NCBI GenBank assembly: GCA_947184155.2
Contig: CAMXCT020000312.1
Coordinates: 10,001-74,000 of the forward strand
Direction: 5' to 3'
From: Cladocopium goreaui
Taxonomy: Eukaryota > Sar > Dinophyceae > Suessiales > Symbiodiniaceae
DNA: 64,000 nt
Made by a program: the position numbers and the translations under genes. Below, piece after piece: positions 34,204 through 44,219 of the stretch. The notes under the pieces were generated by a model. That model was not told the origin of the DNA. It did not search any database and saw nothing but the letters and a program-made list of their open reading frames with translations. Every line of letters starts with the position of its first letter. The stretch's first letter is position 1.

Positions 34204-34577
34204 TGTGATTTCCATTTGTGCAAGTACCATGCGATCCCTTGGGTTATCTCCAGGTCCAACAATAACCACTTGATGATGTTCAACCGCAGGTGTCAAGGCT
34301 CGGATTGCCTGGCAGCGGGAGGGTGGGATTTGTCCACCTTAGAGCCTTAGCTTCGGTGCACTTGACAGCACAGGGTGCTGCATAGGTTTTGGACGCGGCC
34401 GTCCTTCGACTTTGATGCAGAGATTTCAGTGTTGCGGCAGGGCAGAAAACATAGACAGTGCGCTCCCATTTGGCTGGGTGAAGGGGACATTCATTGGACA
34501 GGGTTTCATACAGTTTCCTACATTCAAAGCCTGATCAGACCACTGCAGTTCCAACAGAGAGTTCTCTACCATTTACA
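34204..34577 (+). repeat. Left LTR of the Ty1/copia element
   Basis: 374 bp from TGTGATTTCC to CATTTACA, with TG...CA ends. It matches the right LTR at 373 of 374 positions; the single difference is A at 34415 versus G at 42795. It should hold the element's promoter and poly-A signals, but I cannot assign them. Confidence 0.95.
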
Positions 34578-34578
34578 T

Positions 34579-34590
34579 TGGTAGCGGAGC
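34579..34590 (+). promoter_or_regulatory. Primer binding site (initiator Met tRNA type)
   Basis: TGGTAGCGGAGC starts one base after the LTR. It resembles the usual initiator methionine tRNA primer site (TGGTAGCAGAG-type) with one change. It would prime minus-strand DNA synthesis. Confidence 0.7.
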
Positions 34591-34656
34591 TCCGGCTCTG
34601 ACTACTAACAACAGCCTGTTTTCCAAGCCGAAGAAGGATCCAGGGAAAACAACGTG

Positions 34657-37600
34657 ATGGCTTCCACATCAGATGGTGAAGGCGGACGGACCGACACCGG
34701 AGTTAGTACACAGCTTACTACTTTGGTCCCGACGTTTGACCCATCGAAAGACAGTCTGCAGATCTACAAACAGAAAGTTGAACTATTGCTCGCAGCATGG
34801 CCGAAGACGAAAATCACAGAGCTGGTGATGAGGCTTATCCTTAATTGCCAGGGCAGTGCATTCTCCAAACTCCAGTTGCACCAGGCCGAGCTCATGGAGA
34901 ACGATGAGAAGAGCGTGGGAAAGGTGATTGAATTGCTTGGGGGCCATTGGGGCCGCATAGGACTGGAACGACAGTATGAAGAGGCTGAACAGGCACTCTA
35001 TCACACAGTTCAAATGCGAGATGAATCGAACGACAGCTTCCTGGCCCGAGCTGACATTGCCTGGAGCAAGTTCCTGGCGCAGAAGATCTCAATGCAGGAC
35101 CTTCAGGCCTTTGTGATGCTGCGGGGTTCAACGTTGACCCCGGAAGAAAAGAAGAAGGTCATCCTGGAGTCTGACAATAGCCTTGAAGGGAAGTTGACAG
35201 TAGGCCGAGTGTCAGAGGCAATTCGAATCCTAGGTGCCACGTTCTTTCAGGAGATGACTGGCCAGAAATCAACCAGTAAACAAAAGGTATACAGCTCAGC
35301 TACTCTGGTGACAGAACACGATGATGAAGAAGATCAGGTATACCATGCTCAGGAAGATCAAGGCGAGGAAGAGTTCATCGAAGCTCTTTTGAGCGAGGGC
35401 GACACAGATGCGGCTTTGGTCTCAGATTTTGAGGCCGCAGCCAATGAACTGCTACAGGAAGACAGTGACCTGGCCGCAGCTTACAGTACGTACACTGAAG
35501 CTCGTCGTAGATTGACTGAGAAGTTCAAGAATCGAGGGTTCTGGAACACAAGCCGTCCCAATCCATCACAGTTCAAAGGCAAGGGTTCTTTTGCCAAAGG
35601 TGGTGGAAAAGGGAAAAATAGCTGGAATCAGAAGCCCCGTAGAAGCCTTCAGGATCGAATCTTGAACTCTCACTGCAGAAACTGTAACAGAAAGGGTCAT
35701 TGGAAGGCTGAGTGTCCTTTCAGATCATCTGGATCGTCAATGCCAGGGACACCATCAGGTACGTCCACGTCAGCCGGAAGCCAGCCAACGACCACAGTTT
35801 CAGTTGAGGGATCAGAAGACATCATGCCCATGGAGTTTTTGCACCTCCCGACTGTAGGTGAAGAGCCAATAGATGACACTGTGCCAATTTTGGTAAGTTT
35901 TTGTGAATCTGGGGCTGGTAAGGGAACTGTTTTTCCTAAGATGATTCAAGGGGAATATCATGGGGATAATGGGATCCATAGTATTACCAAGCCAACCGCA
36001 AAAGCCCGTTTGCAATCATGGGGCCTCAGGAGTGAAAGCCATGAGCCCCGATCGAATGCCGATGTTGCCTGCACACTGAATAGAAGCTTTTGCGCTCCGA
36101 GAGGGAACAAGTCTCTCTACCATGCCAGATTTCCGGAACATCAGCCTGATGTCCGTTCCGTGCCGGGGGTTCCATCAAAGACGAAACCGACTATCCTCAT
36201 GTCAGAACAACCGGAAAGTGCCACTGCCTGTTTCGCATCGCATGGGTCACATGGAATCCTAGATCTAGGTGCCTCGAAGACAGTGATTGGTAGCCAGCAC
36301 TTAGGTGAGTTAATTCGCAGCCTGGACCCAGACATCCGCCGACAGCTATCCCGGTGCCCATGTAATATTGTGTTTAAGTTTGGTAACCAGTCCACTTTGA
36401 CAAGTTCTGAAGCCTTGGTTGTGCCCATTGGTTCACTCAGATTAAAGGTGGCTGTAGTCCCAGGTGGAACACCATTCTTAATTAGCAATACGTTGATGCG
36501 GACGTTGCGTGCCACGATTGACTGCGCAACCCAAACATTGTCCAGTGCCCAGATGTCGAAGCCGATTTCACTTCAATTAACTGCCAAAGGGTTGTTTTTG
36601 TTGGATATCAATGAGCTGATCAGGGCAACCATGGATAATGCCCACACTGGCCGAAGAGCCAGAACTGAGGGTTGTGCCGAGACTTTCATGTCCGAAGAGA
36701 CCGCTGAAAAGAATGACCTCCAAAAGCCGCCGACAGTAGACCACGCCAATGCAGCCAAGATCAAAAGTCGTGATGAGGCAGGTCAGGTGAAGAGTCATGT
36801 CCACTCAGGTGAAGAAACCAATAATCTTCAAATGTCTCAAGAACCAGATCGACCGACAGCCACTGATCAGGCAAGACCGTTTGCAAAGCCTTCCGAACTA
36901 ACTGTCCCGCCGTCCAGTCATGTCGCTGTCGCAGAGACTCCGCCAGTTGCAGGTGCAGTCAGTTGTGGAACCGGTGGCAGTAGACCACCTCACCCTAGAG
37001 GAACTGTCATCAGAGGTGGTGACATTCGGGCAGAAGTTCAACGGTCGCACCTTCGAGGACACATGGCAGGACCAAGAGTGGATCCAGTTCATGATCAATC
37101 GCTATCAGAAGAGTCAGAAGGAGTCCCACAGGCGATTCATGAAGTATGTGGAGCTGAAGGTAGAGGCTCTGGAACAGAACCAAGGGGTGATTCCCCGAGG
37201 CAGCCAAGGGGGAGGTCTCACTCGTCCTCAAGCCAAAGCCAAGGCCACAGCCAAGTCCCACGCTGCTCCTTCTCTCATCTCTTCGCTGGGAGAGAGCGAC
37301 TGGGACATTCCTTCCGAGATGTACGAGCCAGCGATTATGGATCATCGAGCTCTTCCAGCCTCAGAGGACTGGATGGCGATGCAAGCTCGCATGTTGAACA
37401 TGGAGAACGCATTGACAAGAGTCATCCAACATCTGGAGCAGCAGACCAACCCGGAGCAGATCAATGCCGAGGACCAGGACCAGTGAGGGAGGACTGGGAT
37501 GAATCAGTGCTGACCGCCATGCACCATGAAGCAAAACACATGAAACAGCTCATTCAACAATTCACACAAGAACTTCAAGAGATCACCAACCAAACCACAC

Positions 37601-40600
37601 CCATGGGGAAACCTTATGAACTTGGTGAAGTAATGTGCAGTAGCAATTCTCCTTTGACACATCAAATGCTTCGGCTAGGCAAGTCAGCGTTCCGCTTCGG
37701 ATACATGCAAGGGGACTTAGCCCAAGCATCCGGTAGAAAGGAATTGTTCCGGTTGATGGCCAGGCACCGACCAACTCATGTCTGGTACAGTCCCACATGT
37801 GGACCCTGGTCAGCATGGTCACAGCTGAATGCCTCCAGATCCATGCAACACCACGATGAGTATGAAAGAAAACGTTGTGATTTGCTGTATCAACTGGCTT
37901 TGGGAATTGTTTTGTATCGGCACCAAGTTTCCCTTAGTAAGCACTTCCACTGGGAACAACCAAAACGGTCATTGATGTTTCAGACACCACTTCTTGCGGA
38001 AGTTCATGAACATACTCAAGCCTGCCAGTTTGACATGTGTAGAGTTGGACACCTCAAGGACCCGGAGAACGGAATGTTCATGCAGAAGGGAATGACCCTA
38101 TTGACCACGTTTGCACCTCTGTTTCAACAGCTGCATGGAATGTGTTGTGACCATCGACATGATCACCAGGCCATTGAAGGTTCATGCCGTGTCAAGAATG
38201 GAAAAAGCATGCTGAGGACTCAATACACCGAAATCTACCCAAGACGGTTTGCAAGAACTGTTGCACAAGTGTTAGGCAAAGGTAACCAATGCTGGCCATA
38301 TAACTGGCAACCAGGAATGCTTTGCCTTGCAACCGTAGATGTTGGCGTCCCAGCGGCTGAGCCCAGCCTGGCAGTGACGAAAGTCCGGAAGCCACCAAGT
38401 TTTCCAAAATCGGAAGTGTTGTCTCCGCTTGCCCGATCAAAAGAAGATGCCAAGAGATCCAAAACGGATCCCAACCAAACCTTGCTGCCAACTCTTGAGA
38501 TGTGTCAGGAAGTCATTCAAGCAGTAGGAAGAATCCTGCCTAGAGTAGGAAAGACAGAGGTCCATGATCAAGATGTGTTGAACATGTTGAAGAATGTATT
38601 TCCTGACAAACAAATCCACCGAGTGATGGCATGCCGGGGTACTGATAGAACAATGGCACCACCTCCTGGAATGCATCCGCAAGAGGCACCTTTCCGAAAG
38701 ATGCTCATGCTGAGGAGGACTGGAGAAGTTCGCTTTGAAGCTCACTGGGAGAAATGGGTAGATCTATCGAAACGACAGCTAATAAGGCCATCCCATTCCT
38801 GTAGAATCAACATCACGGTGTTTGCTGTTGACCCCAAAACTACGGAGATCCCAAAGCCCCAAAGCAAGCCAGAACAGGAATGCCAGAAAGAAACGGCACC
38901 AGATCCTGCAAAAGCCGAGATGCATCCGGAGCCCAATGTAGACCAATTCGAGAGTCATTTGCATGAGACGCCTGCCCGCCGTGCGAAATCCGGCTCCGAA
39001 GAGGGCCTTTCTCCGAGCCATGTAATTCCTGTGCAAGTGGCCAAACCACCGAATGTGGAGCAAGTGGAAAGCGTTCCCGAAAGGCACACCAAATCGACAC
39101 CTCCAATTTGCCCGAAAACCAGAGCTGAGGAAGGAACCAATACACCTCCCTCGGCGGCCTCGATGCCACCACCAGAGTGCGAGAACAACCAACATGGCCC
39201 ACGATTCTTGGGTTTGCCAAAGTGGGAACAACAAGCAATCATCCGTATGCACAAGAACCTTGGCCACCCTTCAAATGATCGGTTATCAAGAGCACTTCAG
39301 GTGAGTGGAGCGAGACCAGAAATGGTTCAGGCAGCTTTGGAAATTAAATGTGCGACATGCTCAGCCACTGCTCCCCCGAAACATGCCAGACCAGCATCCC
39401 TGAAAACTATGATGGATTTCAACCACAAAATATACCTTGATGGAATCACATGGACCAACAAGATGAACAAAACTTTCCACTTCTACCACCTTTTGGACGC
39501 AGGAACCAATTATCACATTGCAATTGTCGCACCCTCCAAAACTTCAGAAGATCTCATCAACCTGATCAATCAACACTGGATTAGCTGGGCTGGACCACCA
39601 TCAGAGATCACCGTGGACTCTGGAACTGAGATGAATAGCTCAGAATTTGCGACGTTCCTGCAACGCTTCAACATCAGGAGCACGACCACAGTGCCAGACG
39701 CCCACTGGCAAAGCGGGCGAATTGAGCGCCACGGAGGCTTCTTGCAATGCATGTTGGAGAAGGTTGATTTTGAACATCCTATCAATGACTACGCATCCCT
39801 CCAGAGTGCGCTGAACCAATGCACCCATGCCAAGAATTCCTTAAGCATCCGCCATGGATATGCCCCTGAGGTAATAGTGTTTGGTAAACACTCCAGAATC
39901 CCCGGTTCAGTGTTAAGTGACGAATCCATACCAGCCCATGAGCATGCACTGGATGAAAACCAATCCTTAGCAAGCCAAGACTTTCGTAGAATGCTGGCCT
40001 TGCGAGAAGCCGCCCGTCGAGCCTTCCACTCAGCCGACAACAACGAAGTGTTGAGACGTGCAGCACTGCGCAGGTCATGTCCCTCACGAGGTCAATTTGC
40101 AAGGGGTGATTGGGTTATGATATGGAAGCCAAATCCCCTGAAGCAAGCAAGATGGCAGGGTCCTTTCCGGGTAGTTCTCCAAGATGATAACCACACTGTA
40201 TGGTGCACGGCAAATGGGAATCTCCACAGAAGTGCCCCTGAAAATACCCGGAAAGCATGTCCTGAAGAGGGTCATCCTGAAGGCCCTGAGCTACCCGAAG
40301 ACATAACACCACTGACCCAACAGATTCATCGAATGCAACAGGCCATCGAAATACAAGACACTTCCACAGAAATTCCCCCAGAAAGTAATCACCAAGAAAA
40401 TTCACCCAATACGATAATCCGGGACCCTAATAACCAGAACCTCAATAACTCCGAAAATCCCGAAAGCCAAGATGGATCCCTCCAGCCTGAGCCTGAAGAT
40501 TTTACATCCGAGGGTTCTCAGCCAGAACATGCTGGCCCCAACGCAGACATGACCAATGATGATCCACTCCTTGCAACGACCGAAGTGATCCAACTTGCGT

Positions 40601-42528
40601 GCCAGGAGATAGACCATGCACTGACGTGTCATGCAGAAGATTCCCTGGCCTGGCGATGTGAGTTCGAAATTTCAAGACATGCCTCAATAGGTCAAGACCA
40701 AAATGATGAAGAGAGAAATTGGATTATGTTGGCAACCTCCTCCAAAAAGCAAAGAACCGAAGTAAAGTTGTCAACGTTGAGCAAAGAAGAAATCAAAGAG
40801 TTTGAGAAGGCCAAAGAAAGTGAGATTCAAAATTGGATCAAGACAAGTACCATAAGTGCCATTCTAAGAGACCAAATCCCAGAAGAGCAAATACTTAGAT
40901 GCCGATGGATACTTACTTGGAAACCAATTGATAATGTAGGGGAAAACGACGAATCCAATAACCACCAGAAAAGTCACAAAGCCAAAGCAAGACTAGTGGT
41001 TCTGGGATACCTTGACCCCCGCATAGAAGAAATCCCACGTGATAGCCCGACCCTGAATAAGACCTCACGCATGATAGCTCTCCAAGTAATCTCATCTCAT
41101 GCCTGGAAATTGCGATCCTTCGACATAAAGGCAGCTTTCCTTCAGGGCAAGCCCCAAGCCGATAGGATTATAGCAGTAGATCCTGTTCCAGAGTTGAGGC
41201 GTGCACTCCAACTGAAGCCACAAGAGATCTGCAAACTGAACAAAGGAGCATATGGACTCATAGATGCTCCATACTTGTGGTACTGTGCCTTGGTGACAGA
41301 ACTCACGCGACTTGGATTTGAGACTTCGCCCTTCGATCCCTGCTGTTTCGTGTTACGATCACCACCTCAAGGTGACCAACCAGGTAAACTAGAAGGGATC
41401 CTGGGAATACATGTAGACGATGGTATTGGAGGAGGGAGCTCTTACTTCGAAGAAAAGATTCACCAACTAGAACAAAAGTTTGCTTTTGGTTCCCACAAAA
41501 TTTCAGCTTTCACATTCACTGGAATCGAAGTCACCCAACACACAAACTACAACATATCCTTGAGTCAGTCATCATATGTCAGGAAGATCCCCTCAATCAC
41601 CATAGAATCCAACCGAAAATCCCAACCTGAATTACCCGTCAACGAATCCGAGAGGCTGTCCTTGCGAGGGCTCATCGGGAGCTTACAATACGCAGCAATC
41701 AATACAAGACCAGACCTTTCAAGTAAACTCTCATTTCTTCAATCGGCAATCAACACAGCCAAAGTAGAAACTTTGATGGAAGCCAACCGAGTCCTTCATG
41801 AAGCCAAACGCAATCACGATGTTACCATAACCATCAAATCCATTCCAGTACAACACTTTCAACTCATGGCATTTTCTGATGCTTCATTTTCATCAGTCAA
41901 GAAACCTGACTCACACGCTGGCTCCATCATAGTAGGAACCCACCAAGATATCAGCCGAGGACTTGAATGTCCAATCAGTCCGCTTACATGGGGTTGTCGC
42001 AAAATCCAGAAGGTGGTGACAAGCACGTTATCAGCAGAAACGATGGCACTAGCCACAACCCTTGACCAGCTGTCGTGGCTTCGCCTGTTTTGGAGCTGGA
42101 TCCATGATCCTCGGGTGAACTGGAAGAAGCCTGAAGAGACCCTTCCAAAACTTGAACCAGCGATCACCGTCCCTACTTTGATTCCCGAAAATGATGTTGC
42201 GATCACAGATTGCAAAAGCCTTTATGACTTAATAACCCGAACGGCCCCTCCAAGTTGTTCTGAGTTCAGGGTTCAACTAATGGCTAGGTCAATAAAGGAA
42301 TCACTCAAGGAGGGCACGATGCTGCGATGGGTGCCAAGTGGAGCCCAGTTAGCTGACAGCTTGACAAAATCCATGGAATCCCACTTTTTAAGGGGAACCC
42401 TAAAGTATGGATTTTACCGCCTCAGTGACGAAGATGCCACCCTCAAGGAAAGAGCCCGGTCAAAAGACAGACTCAAATGGTTAAAAGCCCAAAATGAAAA
42501 TAACCAGAGCGATCAAATACCTGCATAA
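34657..42528 (+). CDS. Ty1/copia Gag-Pol polyprotein, intact
   Basis: An uninterrupted frame of 2,623 codons from the ATG at 34657 (the in-frame GTG just before it is less likely). Order seen: Gag-like N-terminus with capsid-type helices; CCHC zinc knuckle C340-X2-C343-X4-H348-X4-C353; aspartic protease DLGAS at 536-540; methyltransferase-like region about 945-1210; integrase with the zinc pair H1532/H1537 and C1565/C1568 and catalytic D1595, D1654, E1690 (35 residues apart); reverse transcriptase with SFDIKAAFLQG (D2156) and HVDD (D2254, D2255); RNase H with D2408, E2461, D2518. Integrase before RT is the copia order. It is long for copia (usually 1,300-1,700 residues), the excess lying between protease and integrase. 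All catalytic residues are present, so the element may still be active. Confidence 0.95.
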   Translation: MASTSDGEGGRTDTGVSTQLTTLVPTFDPSKDSLQIYKQKVELLLAAWPKTKITELVMRLILNCQGSAFSKLQLHQAELMENDEKSVGKVIELLGGHWGRIGLERQYEEAEQALYHTVQMRDESNDSFLARADIAWSKFLAQKISMQDLQAFVMLRGSTLTPEEKKKVILESDNSLEGKLTVGRVSEAIRILGATFFQEMTGQKSTSKQKVYSSATLVTEHDDEEDQVYHAQEDQGEEEFIEALLSEGDTDAALVSDFEAAANELLQEDSDLAAAYSTYTEARRRLTEKFKNRGFWNTSRPNPSQFKGKGSFAKGGGKGKNSWNQKPRRSLQDRILNSHCRNCNRKGHWKAECPFRSSGSSMPGTPSGTSTSAGSQPTTTVSVEGSEDIMPMEFLHLPTVGEEPIDDTVPILVSFCESGAGKGTVFPKMIQGEYHGDNGIHSITKPTAKARLQSWGLRSESHEPRSNADVACTLNRSFCAPRGNKSLYHARFPEHQPDVRSVPGVPSKTKPTILMSEQPESATACFASHGSHGILDLGASKTVIGSQHLGELIRSLDPDIRRQLSRCPCNIVFKFGNQSTLTSSEALVVPIGSLRLKVAVVPGGTPFLISNTLMRTLRATIDCATQTLSSAQMSKPISLQLTAKGLFLLDINELIRATMDNAHTGRRARTEGCAETFMSEETAEKNDLQKPPTVDHANAAKIKSRDEAGQVKSHVHSGEETNNLQMSQEPDRPTATDQARPFAKPSELTVPPSSHVAVAETPPVAGAVSCGTGGSRPPHPRGTVIRGGDIRAEVQRSHLRGHMAGPRVDPVHDQSLSEESEGVPQAIHEVCGAEGRGSGTEPRGDSPRQPRGRSHSSSSQSQGHSQVPRCSFSHLFAGRERLGHSFRDVRASDYGSSSSSSLRGLDGDASSHVEHGERIDKSHPTSGAADQPGADQCRGPGPVREDWDESVLTAMHHEAKHMKQLIQQFTQELQEITNQTTPMGKPYELGEVMCSSNSPLTHQMLRLGKSAFRFGYMQGDLAQASGRKELFRLMARHRPTHVWYSPTCGPWSAWSQLNASRSMQHHDEYERKRCDLLYQLALGIVLYRHQVSLSKHFHWEQPKRSLMFQTPLLAEVHEHTQACQFDMCRVGHLKDPENGMFMQKGMTLLTTFAPLFQQLHGMCCDHRHDHQAIEGSCRVKNGKSMLRTQYTEIYPRRFARTVAQVLGKGNQCWPYNWQPGMLCLATVDVGVPAAEPSLAVTKVRKPPSFPKSEVLSPLARSKEDAKRSKTDPNQTLLPTLEMCQEVIQAVGRILPRVGKTEVHDQDVLNMLKNVFPDKQIHRVMACRGTDRTMAPPPGMHPQEAPFRKMLMLRRTGEVRFEAHWEKWVDLSKRQLIRPSHSCRINITVFAVDPKTTEIPKPQSKPEQECQKETAPDPAKAEMHPEPNVDQFESHLHETPARRAKSGSEEGLSPSHVIPVQVAKPPNVEQVESVPERHTKSTPPICPKTRAEEGTNTPPSAASMPPPECENNQHGPRFLGLPKWEQQAIIRMHKNLGHPSNDRLSRALQVSGARPEMVQAALEIKCATCSATAPPKHARPASLKTMMDFNHKIYLDGITWTNKMNKTFHFYHLLDAGTNYHIAIVAPSKTSEDLINLINQHWISWAGPPSEITVDSGTEMNSSEFATFLQRFNIRSTTTVPDAHWQSGRIERHGGFLQCMLEKVDFEHPINDYASLQSALNQCTHAKNSLSIRHGYAPEVIVFGKHSRIPGSVLSDESIPAHEHALDENQSLASQDFRRMLALREAARRAFHSADNNEVLRRAALRRSCPSRGQFARGDWVMIWKPNPLKQARWQGPFRVVLQDDNHTVWCTANGNLHRSAPENTRKACPEEGHPEGPELPEDITPLTQQIHRMQQAIEIQDTSTEIPPESNHQENSPNTIIRDPNNQNLNNSENPESQDGSLQPEPEDFTSEGSQPEHAGPNADMTNDDPLLATTEVIQLACQEIDHALTCHAEDSLAWRCEFEISRHASIGQDQNDEERNWIMLATSSKKQRTEVKLSTLSKEEIKEFEKAKESEIQNWIKTSTISAILRDQIPEEQILRCRWILTWKPIDNVGENDESNNHQKSHKAKARLVVLGYLDPRIEEIPRDSPTLNKTSRMIALQVISSHAWKLRSFDIKAAFLQGKPQADRIIAVDPVPELRRALQLKPQEICKLNKGAYGLIDAPYLWYCALVTELTRLGFETSPFDPCCFVLRSPPQGDQPGKLEGILGIHVDDGIGGGSSYFEEKIHQLEQKFAFGSHKISAFTFTGIEVTQHTNYNISLSQSSYVRKIPSITIESNRKSQPELPVNESERLSLRGLIGSLQYAAINTRPDLSSKLSFLQSAINTAKVETLMEANRVLHEAKRNHDVTITIKSIPVQHFQLMAFSDASFSSVKKPDSHAGSIIVGTHQDISRGLECPISPLTWGCRKIQKVVTSTLSAETMALATTLDQLSWLRLFWSWIHDPRVNWKKPEETLPKLEPAITVPTLIPENDVAITDCKSLYDLITRTAPPSCSEFRVQLMARSIKESLKEGTMLRWVPSGAQLADSLTKSMESHFLRGTLKYGFYRLSDEDATLKERARSKDRLKWLKAQNENNQSDQIPA
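36920..37486 (+). CDS. 188-codon ORF overlapping the polyprotein in another frame
   Basis: Opens at ATG in the +1 frame relative to the polyprotein and ends with TGA at 37486. Its translation looks like a folded protein: VTFGQKFNGRTFEDTW and EWIQFMINRYQKSQKESHRR and FMKYVELKVEALEQ. The FG(K/Q)xxxG(K/R)TFEx pattern recalls the small domain found in DUF3820/exonuclease-X-like C-termini. The polyprotein frame over the same bases is Ser/Gly/Arg-rich low complexity. So the conserved protein may be the overlapping one, reached by its own start, by frameshifting or by splicing. Alternatively two compensating indels moved a once in-frame domain. The similarity is from memory and needs a search. Confidence 0.55.
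   Translation: MSLSQRLRQLQVQSVVEPVAVDHLTLEELSSEVVTFGQKFNGRTFEDTWQDQEWIQFMINRYQKSQKESHRRFMKYVELKVEALEQNQGVIPRGSQGGGLTRPQAKAKATAKSHAAPSLISSLGESDWDIPSEMYEPAIMDHRALPASEDWMAMQARMLNMENALTRVIQHLEQQTNPEQINAEDQDQ
37487..38290 (+). other. Methyltransferase-like region inside the copia polyprotein
   Basis: Residues about 945-1210. After KPYELGEVMCSSNSPLT (position of a SAM-binding motif I loop) comes GYMQGDLAQASGR (acidic strand end), HVWYSPTCGPWSAWSQLN (C1048; place and form of motif IV PCxxxS of C5 methyltransferases), and HFHWEQPKRSLMF (E1100; place of motif VI ENV). The order and spacing match a cytosine-methyltransferase-like Rossmann fold, but the motifs are altered (TCGPWS instead of PCQxFS), so activity is doubtful. 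Similar inserts occur, as I recall, in many dinoflagellate copia proteins. Confidence 0.55.
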
Positions 42529-42553
42529 ATTTTCCACTTGCTTGAGTGTTTCT

Positions 42554-42583
42554 CAAAACAAAAAGAAAACATTTTTTTGGGAG
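42554..42583 (+). promoter_or_regulatory. Polypurine/U-box tract before the right LTR
   Basis: An A-rich purine run, seven T and GGGAG directly precede the right LTR. This is the expected place of the plus-strand primer. The purine part touching the LTR is short. Confidence 0.5.
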
Positions 42584-42957
42584 TGTGATTTCCATTTGTG
42601 CAAGTACCATGCGATCCCTTGGGTTATCTCCAGGTCCAACAATAACCACTTGATGATGTTCAACCGCAGGTGTCAAGGCTCGGATTGCCTGGCAGCGGGA
42701 GGGTGGGATTTGTCCACCTTAGAGCCTTAGCTTCGGTGCACTTGACAGCACAGGGTGCTGCATAGGTTTTGGACGCGGCCGTCCTTCGACTTTGGTGCAG
42801 AGATTTCAGTGTTGCGGCAGGGCAGAAAACATAGACAGTGCGCTCCCATTTGGCTGGGTGAAGGGGACATTCATTGGACAGGGTTTCATACAGTTTCCTA
42901 CATTCAAAGCCTGATCAGACCACTGCAGTTCCAACAGAGAGTTCTCTACCATTTACA
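42584..42957 (+). repeat. Right LTR of the Ty1/copia element
   Basis: 374 bp, see left LTR. Followed by the target duplication ATGTAT at 42958-42963. Confidence 0.95.
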
Positions 42958-43072
42958 ATGTATATGCATATATATATATGTCTATATATATATATATGTC
43001 TATATATATATATATACATATGAACGTATGTATAAGTATATATTTATGTATATATATATATATATATTTATA
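42958..43072. repeat. TA microsatellite, right half of the copia insertion site
   Basis: TATATA/TATGTC simple sequence; before insertion it was continuous with 34160-34203. Confidence 0.85.
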
Positions 43073-43158
43073 AAATGTCACTCTCTCTAAAACACAGCAG
43101 TCTTGGTGTTTGACTCAACTTGGAACCCAATCAAACATTCCTGAGGATCCTATTTCAG

Positions 43159-43206
43159 GGCATGGGTGTGGCCTCTCGCTCGGTGATTTGTGCCCTCTCT
43201 CTGCTG
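43159..43206 (+). CDS. Channel exon: S4-S5 linker and start of S5
   Basis: Exactly 16 codons after TTTCAG: GMGVASRSVICALSLL, then GTGACT (GT donor). KGMxxAxRSVxxxLxLL is the conserved linker. Joined in phase 0 to 44220 it continues VTLVYVFSLAFTQLL. Confidence 0.85.
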
Positions 43207-44219
43207 GTGACTTGGCGACATTGTCGAATCAACCGTGGTGATGTTACCGGATTTAAGCATGAAACATGGCGATTTTACCATGAAAAATAGTGATTTAACC
43301 ATGAAAAATAGCGATTTAACCATGAAAATAGTGATCTAAAATGTTTTTTTTTAATTAAAATGTGCAATTTCACCATCAACAACAACAATGACTTTACCAT
43401 CAAAAATCATGATTTGTACAACTGTGAAACAAGAATGAATCATAGGGATTTACCGGGATATTCATGGGAATACAACCCATGGCAGCAAAAATCTCCAATA
43501 CCTGAGGCGTTTCAAGCACCTGAGATGAAGTAGCAGGGTGTAAACAGGAAACCATGGAGAATTCATTGGGGTCATGTTAGATAATAGTTATAGTTATATA
43601 ATTGTTATCAAAACTTGAGGGATCAAAACCACTCTATTTGTCTATTTGATTAAATTTTTGCTGTCGCGACTGCTCGGGGCAGCGTGGAACTTAAACTCTT
43701 GGTTCGGTGGTTTCACTTCATTACTGAATCCTTACCATACTTCCCATATCTTCCCATATAAATACATGACAAACATGATGATTTACCTAGCTATAAAATG
43801 GTGATTTTCCAGTTCGCTCTGTTAAACAACCAGAGGGTACCATAGTTCCCAGTATTGGATAGAGATGGGAAAAAGTGAGACGTCATAGGTACCATTGTGT
43901 ACCAACAATCAGTTTCCATACTATTCTGAAGAATCATACGGCACTATCAATGATCAGCTGAATAGCAGTTTCCGGCGCATTGTAGGTCATACCCGGCTGC
44001 CGGTTGGTGGTTTCAATCATCGGTTGATCCCTCAATATTGATAGGTTATACGGTTATAGCCTATTTTATAACTCAAAAGTTGACCCCATGGGCCCCATGG
44101 CCATTATTTTTGATATCGAATAGCCAATCAGGTGTTGGATTCAAATGTGGCAACATGTTTTTCATTACCAGCCGATTCGTCCATGACAGCCGTGCCGTGC
44201 CGAAAAAACCCACCTTGAG
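43207..44219. other. Intron with one family element
   Basis: AT-rich with repeated GATTTAACCATGAAAA words (43270-43340). A partial CCCTCTGGTAA-type element lies at 43778-43839 (GATTTTCCAGTTCGCTCTG, AACCAGAGGGTACC). At 43207 and 44210-44225 the two splice edges carry mirrored words (GGTGACTTGG and GAGGTCACCTTGG). Confidence 0.5.

Noticed and set aside
34204..34577. LTR as retrovirus-like with envelope gene downstream
   Set aside because: Integrase precedes RT (copia order) and no envelope-like frame exists between RNase H and the right LTR.
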